From: Deltaproteobacteria bacterium
GTDB lineage: Bacteria; Bdellovibrionota; UBA1018; UBA923
DNA length: 9,969 bases
Assembly (NCBI GenBank): GCA_016194725.1
Contig: JACQAW010000214.1
Span: 1-9,969, forward strand
Direction of reading: 5' to 3'
Within the stretch, counting starts at the first letter, position 1, and each line of letters starts with the position of its first letter. The notes under the pieces are model-generated. The model had not been told where the DNA came from. It did not search any database and saw only the letters and a program-made list of their open reading frames with translations. This document shows positions 1 to 5,474 of this stretch, in pieces. Both the position numbers and the translations under genes were made by a program.

Positions 1-110
1 CTGCCCACCAGATAAGACAGATACCGTTGCCAGACGACCTGAAAGAGCAGCCCGCTCATGCCGGATAAAACCACGCAGGCAAATACGGCAAAGCGATAGG
101 AGCGAGTCAC
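1..110 (-). CDS. Membrane spermidine synthase-like protein, N-terminal fragment (runs off the left edge)
   Basis: Only the first 36 codons are in the window. Reading the minus strand from a GTG at 110, the protein has a short basic start (VTRSYR), then a hydrophobic helix with the motif SGMSGLLFQVVWQRYL. That SG-x-SGL-hydrophobic-(Y/F)QVVWQR pattern is typical of the first transmembrane helix of the multi-helix proteins annotated as fused MFS/spermidine synthases, whose cytosolic C-terminal half has an aminopropyltransferase fold. The assignment is from this one motif, so the enzymatic half cannot be checked. An in-frame TAG lies nine bases upstream of the GTG, so GTG is the only reasonable start. 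A GGAG sits almost against it, too close for a normal ribosome site, and a TAGAAT box lies six bases upstream, so the message may be leaderless. Confidence 0.6.
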   Translation of the reverse strand, partial: MTRSYRFAVFACVVLSGMSGLLFQVVWQRYLSYLVG

Positions 111-116
111 TCTCCG

Positions 117-122
117 ATTCTA
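117..122 (-). promoter_or_regulatory. Candidate -10 box (TAGAAT) six bases before a GTG start
   Basis: On the minus strand TAGAAT is followed by CGGAGA and then the GTG at 110, so transcription would start at or next to the start codon. The stretch upstream is AT-rich (AATAACG before the box). No good -35 hexamer is seen at 17 bp; that position falls inside the left arm of the 130-310 palindrome. The same TAGAAT-N6-start arrangement occurs at 7435-7449. This is inference from pattern only. Confidence 0.35.
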
Positions 123-129
123 CGTTATT

Positions 130-310
130 ATTGACTTCTGCGTTACTAGGTTCGTGGGATGGCGCTCGGCTTGTGATCGGATTTGCGCGATCTGAGGACG
201 AAAAAGCGGAAGACTAGCACGGCTAATCTGAGCATTTTTCGCCGGAAGATCGCGCAAAGACGGCCGCAAGACGAGATGCCAGCCCCGAACCTAGTAACGC
301 AGGAGTCAAT
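130..310. repeat. 181-bp imperfect palindrome, MITE-like or long hairpin
   Basis: Bases i and 440-i pair across the whole element, with one centre (base 220) and no insertions or deletions. The outer arms 130-154 and 286-310 pair at 24 of 25 positions, with one G-T. An inner block, TTTGCGCGATCT (182-193), pairs perfectly with AGATCGCGCAAA (247-258); 201-205 pairs with 235-239, and TAGC (215-218) with GCTA (222-225). By hand count 65 of 90 position pairs are Watson-Crick, far above chance. The element fills the gene-free stretch 111-305 and its right arm covers the last codon and stop of the protease gene. Terminal inverted repeats suggest a miniature inverted-repeat element, but I see no target-site duplication. 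A structured RNA or 3'-end hairpin is the alternative; G-U-compatible mismatches are equally common on both strands, which gives no support for RNA-level selection. Confidence 0.75.
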
Positions 311-1097
311 TGGGCAAATATTTCTTCAAAAGATAGGGCACCGGCAACGCGACATTGAAGCGATGAATGAGGGTTTGCTTGCCATCCACCAGTACCTTGA
401 CCCCCGGGCCGTAGTCGCGCACGCCACGAAAATGCAAGCCCACGAGCTTTCCCTGCTCACTCAGGATGGCGCCGCCCGAGCTGCCTCCCTCGGTATCTAT
501 GAGATGAAGAAAGTGCGGCAGCTCGTCGTCGTAAGGGCGATAGAGCACCACGGGCCCCAGCGAAACTTTTTTCACGCCTCGCGAATAGTTCAACGCGTGC
601 GGGTAACCCACGGCATAAGCGCGCATGCCAGCTTCAATGCCCACCACGTCGCGCTCGGGTGGGGCAAAAGGCAGCTGGATGCCTTCGGGCACCCTGACCT
701 TCATCAAGATAAAATCGTCGGCATACTCGTTGACCAGAATGTGGTCGCACACCAGGCGCCTCAGGCCTGTGTCGCGCGAACCGTCTTCAGCGATTTCATG
801 ACCTAGAAAAAGAGGAATGCGCGCGCAGTCGGCATTGGTAAAACTCAAATCCTCAACCGTGTGTCGGGCCGTAATCATCAGGCCGTCGGGCGAAATCAAC
901 ACTCCGCTGGCCCGCCCGCCTATGAGCACCACGCCCGCAAGCGCGCGCTCGACGGCGTCCCGACTCGAATTGCCTCTGAGCATCTCCAGAAACTGCGGCG
1001 GATCGAAAAACGCGCCATTTCCGAAACTCACGTCCAAAGCGTAGCCAGGCCAAGGCAGGCAGAAAAACCACAGCACCAGCACGAATTTTCGCAGCAT
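306..1097 (-). CDS. Exported trypsin-like serine protease (S1/V8-like)
   Basis: A 263-residue protein with a signal peptide: a basic start (MLRK), a hydrophobic core to about residue 17, and likely cleavage near YA-LD (20/21). It should act in the periplasm or outside. The chymotrypsin-fold triad is readable: His79 in TARHT, Asp128 in DDFILMKV, and Ser207 in the G-x-S-G-G motif of TEGGSSGGAIL, followed by LVGLHF as in V8/trypsin-type enzymes. Cys91 and Cys117 could form a disulfide. There is no PDZ domain, so it is not a full HtrA/DegP. I chose ATG 1097, preceded by GTAGGTG at about 6 nt; a GTG at 1106 would add three residues with a poorer ribosome site. It appears to be last in a minus-strand operon behind two membrane-protein genes. 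Its last codon and stop lie in the right arm of the 130-310 palindrome. Substrate unknown. Confidence 0.85.
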   Translation of the reverse strand: MLRKFVLVLWFFCLPWPGYALDVSFGNGAFFDPPQFLEMLRGNSSRDAVERALAGVVLIGGRASGVLISPDGLMITARHTVEDLSFTNADCARIPLFLGHEIAEDGSRDTGLRRLVCDHILVNEYADDFILMKVRVPEGIQLPFAPPERDVVGIEAGMRAYAVGYPHALNYSRGVKKVSLGPVVLYRPYDDELPHFLHLIDTEGGSSGGAILSEQGKLVGLHFRGVRDYGPGVKVLVDGKQTLIHRFNVALPVPYLLKKYLPN

Positions 1098-1123
1098 GGG
1101 CGACACCTACCCACAGCCCAACC

Positions 1124-1260
1124 CTAATGCAAGCGCTGTTGCAGCTCTCTTTTGCGAAGCGCAAAGGCAAAACTACCGAAACCGCCATGCTGCCTATTGC
1201 CACTGCCAGGTATCCATCACTGGGATTTCGAGCGGTCTGCTCTTCGGCGACATGCGTCAT
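1124..1260 (-). CDS. Candidate 45-residue single-pass membrane peptide needing a -1 frame change
   Basis: An ATG at 1260 lies one base after the TAA of the upstream membrane-protein gene (GGCGGGTAAAATG), a spacing typical of coupled genes here. The frame gives an acidic/polar N-terminus (THVAEEQTARNPSD) and a hydrophobic helix at residues 17-34, ending LPLRFAK at codon 37. That frame then runs on as out-of-frame sequence through the protease gene to 853. In the -1 frame the same spot reads AKRELQQRLH and stops at 1124, giving a compact bitopic peptide with a basic, cytosolic-looking tail. The switch point holds CGCAAAAGAG (an A-AAA-G slip motif at 1149-1153), with only a weak GCTG-CAA-CAGC hairpin downstream. 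It could be a frameshifted remnant, a sequencing indel, programmed frameshifting or chance. I recognise no family. Confidence 0.35.
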
Positions 1261-1261
1261 T

Positions 1262-1882
1262 TTACCCGCCGCCAATGGCCCCTTGTTTATCAGCGCCATG
1301 AATTTTCTCTTCTTTTACACTCACATCGCGTAGAGGCAAAAAGCAGACCTTCAACAGAATCGCCACGTCCATAAAAGCAGCGGCCGCCACCATCCACAGC
1401 AGCGGCAGCCAGATGGGAATCGGATCAGCGTGCAGGTAATGAAAAATCCCGGCCGCCGAAACGCTTATTTCGCTTAACGGTCCGACAATCGCGGCAAACA
1501 GGCTACCCGCAAGCACGAACCTCGTCGGCCGAGTCGCGATGGCCACACCCACGAGCGGTAACAACGAAACAAACGTCAGGGTGTTCTGCCCGCTGAAAAT
1601 TCCGGTAAACCAGTAACTCACTAGCAGCAGCAATCCGTCCAGCGCCGTTCGTTTCAAAGTCACCGCCGGCGCCGCCAGCCTGCTCGATAAAAATCGAGCC
1701 GCAAGCGCGCCCATTACCGCACTGACGCCAAACTCCATCGGTACAAAAGCCAACGAGGTCCCGATAAAATCCGGGTGTTCATACGCCAGCACCCGATAAT
1801 ACACGTGTACGTAGTCGTAGGCCGTTCCGGCAACCGCCCCGATCAAAAAAATAATCCCGAGCCTGGCCGCAACTGATCTCAT
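1262..1882 (-). CDS. Six-helix integral membrane protein, tentatively INSIG-like
   Basis: A 206-residue polytopic protein with hydrophobic segments near residues 8-24, 45-64, 81-97, 102-118, 121-143 and 157-178, and a polar C-terminal tail (EEKIHGADKQ). Helix 1 and its loop read GTAYDYVHVYYRVLAYEHPDF, and the last third carries GPLSEISVSAAGIFHYLHADPIPIWLPLLW. The (HP)D(F/L)-G and P-x-WLP-L elements recall bacterial proteins with an INSIG-like domain; this is recalled resemblance, not a search, and the function is unknown. Its ATG overlaps the TGA of the upstream gene (ATGA at 1882-1879), so the two are probably translationally coupled and may form a complex. The start is fixed by that overlap. 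A protease and a possible small membrane peptide follow on the same strand. Confidence 0.75.
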   Translation of the reverse strand: MRSVAARLGIIFLIGAVAGTAYDYVHVYYRVLAYEHPDFIGTSLAFVPMEFGVSAVMGALAARFLSSRLAAPAVTLKRTALDGLLLLVSYWFTGIFSGQNTLTFVSLLPLVGVAIATRPTRFVLAGSLFAAIVGPLSEISVSAAGIFHYLHADPIPIWLPLLWMVAAAAFMDVAILLKVCFLPLRDVSVKEEKIHGADKQGAIGGG

Positions 1883-2799
1883 TTTGGTGATCCCAGCAGC
1901 GCACTCTTGATTGCCGTCCAGAACGCGGGCAGAACCGCGTCCAGAACTTTGACCACGGGCGGTCCCAGCATGGAATAGCTGACCAGAAAATAGCCTCCCA
2001 GGTAAACCACATACATGCCCCCACGAATCATGAGTCTGGGCAAAGTTCGATCAGTCGCGGCAAGCACCCGGCGCTTGAGAAACCAGCACATTGCCGTCCA
2101 TAAAAAAATTCCCAGATACATGAATTTGAGATTTTTGCTTTTCGACATCTCGGCAAGGGCCTTTGTGAACTCCGGGTCGGTGCTGGTCTTCATCAAGCTG
2201 TCGGCCAGCTGACGAAACCATGGCTTTTTCATCCAATCGTCGGCAATGCTTTGAAACGTCTGCACCTGTACCGGCGCGTCCCTTGCGCGAGGGGCGCCCA
2301 GGCCCCCGGTGCCCGCGCTCGTGCTGTCGGCCGACATGGGATTGACCGCATTGAGCGCGCCGTACTGATCGTTGATTCTCTTTTGAACGGCTTGCAGCTC
2401 GTTGATATCGGCATCTTCGTTGGTGCCCTGCGCAGCTTGGCCTTGGGCCTGCTGCTGCTGGCGCAGCTGATTGAGGCGCTGCTGCATCTGATTTTGAATC
2501 AGGCCGGCATCAGTCGGGGGCTGGCCGGCTGACGGGGCCGGCACGCCATTCTGTAACTGCTGCTGCAAGGCCTCCGCTTGTTTGCGCTCGTCTGCCTGTT
2601 TTTGCTCCTCGGCCGGCTGGCTGGCCTGTGCCGCTTGAGCCGCCGCCTTTTGCTCACGATCTTTTTTCTCCTGCAGCACCCGTAGCTGCTTGAGCGCGGT
2701 TGGCTCGGACGGCGAAGCCGCACCACCATCGCCAAAGCCCGGTGGGGCAAAAACCAGCACGAGCGCCACGGCGCAAAAAAGGTAGCAGGTTTGCATCAT
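1879..2799 (-). CDS. Secreted/membrane-anchored protein with Gln-rich coiled coil, unknown function
   Basis: A 306-residue protein I cannot assign to a family. Residues 1-23 look like a signal peptide or first helix (hydrophobic 6-20, then GFG-DGG). Residues 33-145 are rich in Gln, Ala, Lys and Glu with heptad-like character (LKQLRVLQEKKDREQ; QMQQRLNQLRQQQQ), predicting coiled coil or disorder with a PAPSAGQPP break near 87-95. A Ser/Gly/Ala linker follows (150-175), then a compact helical stretch (183-222, DDWMKKPWFRQLADSLMK). Two membrane helices lie near 226-241 and 259-278, and a third amphipathic one near 282-302. With the signal peptide removed, the coiled coil would be periplasmic. It overlaps the next membrane-protein gene by 4 nt. 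The ATG-ATG start at 2799/2796 has no clear ribosome site and is only 18 bp from the divergent reductase gene. Confidence 0.75.
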   Translation of the reverse strand: MMQTCYLFCAVALVLVFAPPGFGDGGAASPSEPTALKQLRVLQEKKDREQKAAAQAAQASQPAEEQKQADERKQAEALQQQLQNGVPAPSAGQPPTDAGLIQNQMQQRLNQLRQQQQAQGQAAQGTNEDADINELQAVQKRINDQYGALNAVNPMSADSTSAGTGGLGAPRARDAPVQVQTFQSIADDWMKKPWFRQLADSLMKTSTDPEFTKALAEMSKSKNLKFMYLGIFLWTAMCWFLKRRVLAATDRTLPRLMIRGGMYVVYLGGYFLVSYSMLGPPVVKVLDAVLPAFWTAIKSALLGSPK

Positions 2800-2805
2800 T
2801 CCAAG

Positions 2806-2811
2806 TATGAA
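2806..2811 (+). promoter_or_regulatory. Candidate -10 box (TATGAA) between divergent starts
   Basis: TATGAA is followed by six bases and the ATG at 2818, the same spacing as the two TAGAAT boxes in this window. On the opposite strand the overlapping CATACT lies seven bases before the second ATG (2796) of the divergent gene. Only 18 bp separate the two start codons, so both promoters must be here or inside the neighbouring coding sequence. No -35 element is visible. Weak evidence. Confidence 0.25.
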
Positions 2812-2817
2812 GCACCT

Positions 2818-3315
2818 ATGGCCGGTTTGCAGCTCGAAAATAAGCAGAAAGGTTATGACGTCATTGAGCAGTCGCTGCGAGGGCTGCTGCGAACAGCGCC
2901 GCCGCTTCTCTGGGAGTCGGCGCTCGTTTCGCTCATCGCTCTTCTAAAAGAGCATCTCGGTGTGCTCAGTTGGGTTGGCTTTTATCGCAACCATGCCGGG
3001 CATCTTTGGATCGGTCCCTATCAGGGCAAACTTGCGTGCCTGTATCTCAAGCCCGGCCAGGGCGTCTGCGGCAAAGCTCTGCAGACCAAAAGCACGATTG
3101 TCGTTGACGATGTCGAGAAATTTATCGGCCACGTTTATTGCGATCCGCTGGCCCGCTCTGAAATCGTCATACCGGTTTTCCATGCCGGAGCCTTGGTCGG
3201 CGTGCTTGATCTGGACAGCCACGTGCCCGGCGCATTTAACGCGACAGATCAAATCGTTTTGGAGCGCCTGGTAAAAGAAATTGAGACCCTGCCTGACCGT
3301 GTCATACTGGACTAG
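2818..3315 (+). CDS. msrC: Free methionine-(R)-sulfoxide reductase (GAF-domain fRMsr)
   Basis: This 165-residue, single-GAF-domain protein reduces free methionine-R-sulfoxide in the cytosol, using thioredoxin-type reductants. The family core GPYQGKLAC...GQGVCGKAL...GHVYCD..ARSEIVIPV...GVLDLDS is readable. Cys74, Cys84 and Cys108 are spaced 10 and 24 residues apart, the same as the three functional cysteines of the E. coli enzyme (YebR/MsrC; 84, 94, 118 in published numbering), the last being the usual catalytic one. Length matches the family. I chose ATG 2818; a TTG at 2791 would add nine residues and overlap the divergent gene's start. The stop TAG directly abuts the ATG of the LD-carboxypeptidase gene (TAGATG), so the two are almost certainly co-transcribed. 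No link between methionine repair and wall recycling is known to me. Confidence 0.92.
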   Translation: MAGLQLENKQKGYDVIEQSLRGLLRTAPPLLWESALVSLIALLKEHLGVLSWVGFYRNHAGHLWIGPYQGKLACLYLKPGQGVCGKALQTKSTIVVDDVEKFIGHVYCDPLARSEIVIPVFHAGALVGVLDLDSHVPGAFNATDQIVLERLVKEIETLPDRVILD

Positions 3316-4290
3316 ATGAAGACCACTGTACCCGTTCTGGCGCCCAAGCTTTTGCGCGGCAAAAAAGCCGCGCTGATTGCGCCGGCATTCAGCTTCGACG
3401 CCACTGTCATGGAACAGGGCCGTGCGTATTTCGAAACCAGGTACGGGGTGCGAACATTGGTGCTGCCAAATGTGCACGAGCACGAAGGGTATCTTGCGGG
3501 CTCGGACCAAAGGCGCCTGGATGAGGTGTTCCACTGGCTCACCGAGCCCGGGGTCAGCGCGCTCATCGCCATTCGGGGTGGTTACGGCTGCGCCAGAATT
3601 TATCCGGAGCTGATAAAGAAATTAAAAGCGTACAAGAAACTCAAACCCAAAATCGTTGCCGGCTACAGCGATCTGACGATTATACTGAACGGGCTTTATC
3701 AAGACCTGGGTTGGATCACGTTTCACGCACCCGTCATCGTGGGGCGCCCATTTCGCACGCCCACCCCGATCGAGGAGCAGACCTTTCGCCAGTCGCTTTT
3801 TTCCAGTGAGCCCCTGGGCTCGATTGGGGATGAAGGCATGAGCGTTCTTTCCGACGGCAAAGCCCGCGGCCGTATCATCGGGGGCTGCCTTAGCCTGGTG
3901 GTCTCGTCGCTGGGCACCAGCTACGAGATCGACACGGAAGATAAAATACTGTTTCTCGAGGATGTGGACGAAAGACCCTATCGCCTCGACCGCATGCTCA
4001 CTCAGCTGCTGCACGCCGGCAAACTCGACAAGCTCAAAGGCCTGGTGTTCGGCCAAATGGTGCACTGCGAGCCCACCCCCGAATCGCGCGACCCCATGAA
4101 AACCACCGCCCTCGAGGCCATCAAGCTGGCCATTGGCCCGTATCTCAAAAAGAAAGGCATTCCCGCCGTGCTTAACTTTCCGGCTGGCCACGGCATGCCT
4201 CAGATCACGTTTCCCATTGGAGCCAAGGTCGAACTGCAGGCCAATCCCAAAAATCCACGGGTCGTTTTTCTGGAGCCAGGGGTAAGATAA
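3316..4290 (+). CDS. ldcA: Muramoyltetrapeptide LD-carboxypeptidase (peptidase family S66)
   Basis: This 324-residue enzyme should remove the terminal D-Ala from L-Ala-gamma-D-Glu-mDAP-D-Ala (free or on MurNAc) during peptidoglycan recycling, giving the tripeptide that Mpl reuses. S66 landmarks are all present: the N-terminal strand ALIAPA (19-24), IRGGYGCARI (86-95), nucleophile Ser118 in AGYSDLT, Glu215 in LFLEDVDERPYRLDRML, and His292 in FPAGHGMPQ. Length is normal. The N-terminus (MKTTVPVLAPKLLRGKK) is not a signal peptide, so the enzyme is cytosolic as in other bacteria. It starts with no gap after msrC and ends one base before the serine hydrolase. The position two genes upstream of mpl strongly supports the recycling role. 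Confidence 0.93.
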   Translation: MKTTVPVLAPKLLRGKKAALIAPAFSFDATVMEQGRAYFETRYGVRTLVLPNVHEHEGYLAGSDQRRLDEVFHWLTEPGVSALIAIRGGYGCARIYPELIKKLKAYKKLKPKIVAGYSDLTIILNGLYQDLGWITFHAPVIVGRPFRTPTPIEEQTFRQSLFSSEPLGSIGDEGMSVLSDGKARGRIIGGCLSLVVSSLGTSYEIDTEDKILFLEDVDERPYRLDRMLTQLLHAGKLDKLKGLVFGQMVHCEPTPESRDPMKTTALEAIKLAIGPYLKKKGIPAVLNFPAGHGMPQITFPIGAKVELQANPKNPRVVFLEPGVR

Positions 4291-4291
4291 C

Positions 4292-5365
4292 ATGAGCTTC
4301 TCGGCTGAATTTCCTAAAACAACAAAACTTCTTGCCTCAGCGCAGCCCGAAATTTTTCCAGCCTGCGCGGTTGGGGTCAGCTTTCGGGGCCAGGACCATT
4401 TCACCAATTTAGGCTGCGGCCCCAACTCCCTGTTTGATCTGGCGTCCATTACCAAGGTGGCCTGCACTACGACGGTGCTGGCCCTGGCCGAGCAAAAAAA
4501 GCTGCTCTCGACCACCTCGCCACTGAAGCAGTTTTTCCCCACCTTTGCCGATGCTCGCGTGCACCTCTCGCACCTGCTCGAGCACTCCAGTGGCCTGCCC
4601 TGGTGGCTGCCGCTGCACAATGCTTATCACGCCGAAAACGGGCGCGGCGGGTTTGACGCGCGCACCACGCCGGGCCAGGCGCGCGCGCAGTACGAGGCTG
4701 AAATCATCAAAAGCCACAACCCGGCCGAATTCGAAAAACAAGCCGTTTACTCCGATCTGGGATTCATGATGCTGGGATGGGCTCTTGAAAAGGGGGCCGA
4801 CGCCCCGCTTGACGCTCTTTTTCAGGAATGGGTCGTGCAGCCGGCGGGTCTTGAGAGCTTCCAGTTTTTACCGGTCAGCCCCGACGTCGTGCCCACCGAA
4901 AACTGCCCGTGGCGCGCCAGGGTGTTGCGCGGCGAGGTACATGACGACAACTGCTATGTTCTGGGTGGAATCGCGGGGCACGCTGGCGTTTTTGGCAACG
5001 TGGGCGACACCCTCAAGTTCGGTAAACTCTGGCTCATGGCAGTGCTTGGTAACCCGCTGCTGGACGGCTGGCTCACGACCGATACCGCGCGCAAGTTCTG
5101 GCAACGCTCTACCGTGCACCAATCGGTGCGGTCTTTAGGCTGGGACGGCGTTTCGCCCAAAGATTCGGCGGCCGGCAAATTATTCAGCCCCGAGGCGCGT
5201 GGGCACCTGGGCTTTACCGGCACCAGCCTTTGGGTCGACCCCGGACACAAGCTGGTCGTGACGCTCCTGACCAACCGGGTTCACCCGACCCGAACCAATG
5301 AGAAAATCAAGGCCTTCCGACCTTTATTTCACGACACCCTTTTATCCGAATTGGGTATCGGCTAG
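4292..5365 (+). CDS. Beta-lactamase-fold serine hydrolase (class C / PBP-like), no signal peptide
   Basis: A 357-residue member of the class C beta-lactamase-related serine hydrolases. Key motifs: Ser52-x-x-Lys55 in LASITKV, Tyr153-Ser-Asp155 in the YxN position (YSDLGF), and His305-Leu-Gly in HLGFTGTSLW, which replaces the KTG triad. The segment GEVHDDNCYVLGGIAGHAGVFG (214-235) is typical of the branch with the YfeW/PBP4B-like esterases and carboxypeptidases. The N-terminus is polar (MSFSAEFPKTTKLL), with no signal peptide, so it probably acts in the cytosol. The gene starts one base after ldcA, with AGGGG about 9 nt upstream. Its neighbours suggest it acts on recycled muropeptides, for example as a D-Ala-releasing, amidase or esterase activity. 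That is inference; a true beta-lactamase is unlikely without export. Confidence 0.85.
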   Translation: MSFSAEFPKTTKLLASAQPEIFPACAVGVSFRGQDHFTNLGCGPNSLFDLASITKVACTTTVLALAEQKKLLSTTSPLKQFFPTFADARVHLSHLLEHSSGLPWWLPLHNAYHAENGRGGFDARTTPGQARAQYEAEIIKSHNPAEFEKQAVYSDLGFMMLGWALEKGADAPLDALFQEWVVQPAGLESFQFLPVSPDVVPTENCPWRARVLRGEVHDDNCYVLGGIAGHAGVFGNVGDTLKFGKLWLMAVLGNPLLDGWLTTDTARKFWQRSTVHQSVRSLGWDGVSPKDSAAGKLFSPEARGHLGFTGTSLWVDPGHKLVVTLLTNRVHPTRTNEKIKAFRPLFHDTLLSELGIG

Positions 5366-5404
5366 AATTTGAGCTGCGAAATTGAGCGGCAGGCGGCTGT
5401 CCCC

Positions 5405-5429
5405 AGCGTTTAAGCTCAGCTTAAACGCT
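5405..5429. promoter_or_regulatory. Perfect 25-bp palindrome ahead of mpl, candidate operator
   Basis: AGCGTTTAAGCT, one base (C), then AGCTTAAACGCT: two 12-base arms with no mismatch, 45 bp before the mpl ATG, in the 109-nt gap (5366-5474) that is the only sizeable break in the plus-strand gene series. Neither strand has a T-run after it, so it is not an ordinary intrinsic terminator. A dimeric repressor or activator site is the simplest reading; an RNA hairpin (10-bp stem, CTCAG loop) in the mpl leader is the alternative. The rest of the gap shows only a TAGAAT at 5363-5368 overlapping the previous stop. Confidence 0.55.
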
Positions 5430-5459
5430 CGTGGACTTCGCCGTTGTCCGCTCATGTAT

Positions 5460-5466
5460 GGAGGAG
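5460..5466 (+). promoter_or_regulatory. Strong ribosome binding site for mpl
   Basis: GGAGGAG lies 8 nt before the ATG at 5475 and is the best Shine-Dalgarno sequence in the window. It decides the mpl start: in-frame alternatives upstream (ATG 5454, TTG 5382) have no such site and would put the palindrome inside the coding sequence. Confidence 0.8.
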
Positions 5467-5474
5467 TGGCCGCG

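Noticed and set aside
126..314. Target-site duplication flanking the long palindrome
   Set aside because: The flanks (ACGTTATT on the left, TGGGCAAA on the right) share no direct repeat, so recent transposition cannot be shown.
183..806. 207-codon open frame on the plus strand
   Set aside because: It lies opposite the protease gene, has Arg/His/Gln-rich out-of-frame composition and no recognisable domain; its start is inside the long palindrome.
1149..1167. Short inverted repeat TTTGCG-AAG-CGCAAA as a terminator
   Set aside because: No T-run follows on either strand, and a 6-8 bp stem is easily found by chance. It overlaps the proposed slip site rather than lying downstream of it, so it is not a good frameshift stimulator either.
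853..1299. 148-codon minus-strand frame through the start of the protease
   Set aside because: Its part downstream of about 1106 is an out-of-frame reading of the protease with Arg-rich, non-protein-like sequence. Only its upstream part (from 1260) looks meaningful and is reported as the small frameshifted candidate.
3622..4620. 332-codon minus-strand frame opposite ldcA and the hydrolase
   Set aside because: It is antisense to two well-supported genes and shows no family motif. Long antisense frames are common in GC-rich DNA; the same applies to 5421-6515 opposite mpl and 8156-8905 opposite the transporter.
5405..5429. Palindrome as an intrinsic terminator of the ldcA-hydrolase transcript
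   Set aside because: Neither flank carries a T-tract; the downstream bases are CGTGGACTTCG and, on the other strand, GGGGACAGCC.
5382..5474. Extended N-terminus for Mpl from TTG 5382 or ATG 5454
   Set aside because: Neither has a ribosome site, the added residues do not resemble the family, and GGAGGAG is correctly placed for ATG 5475.
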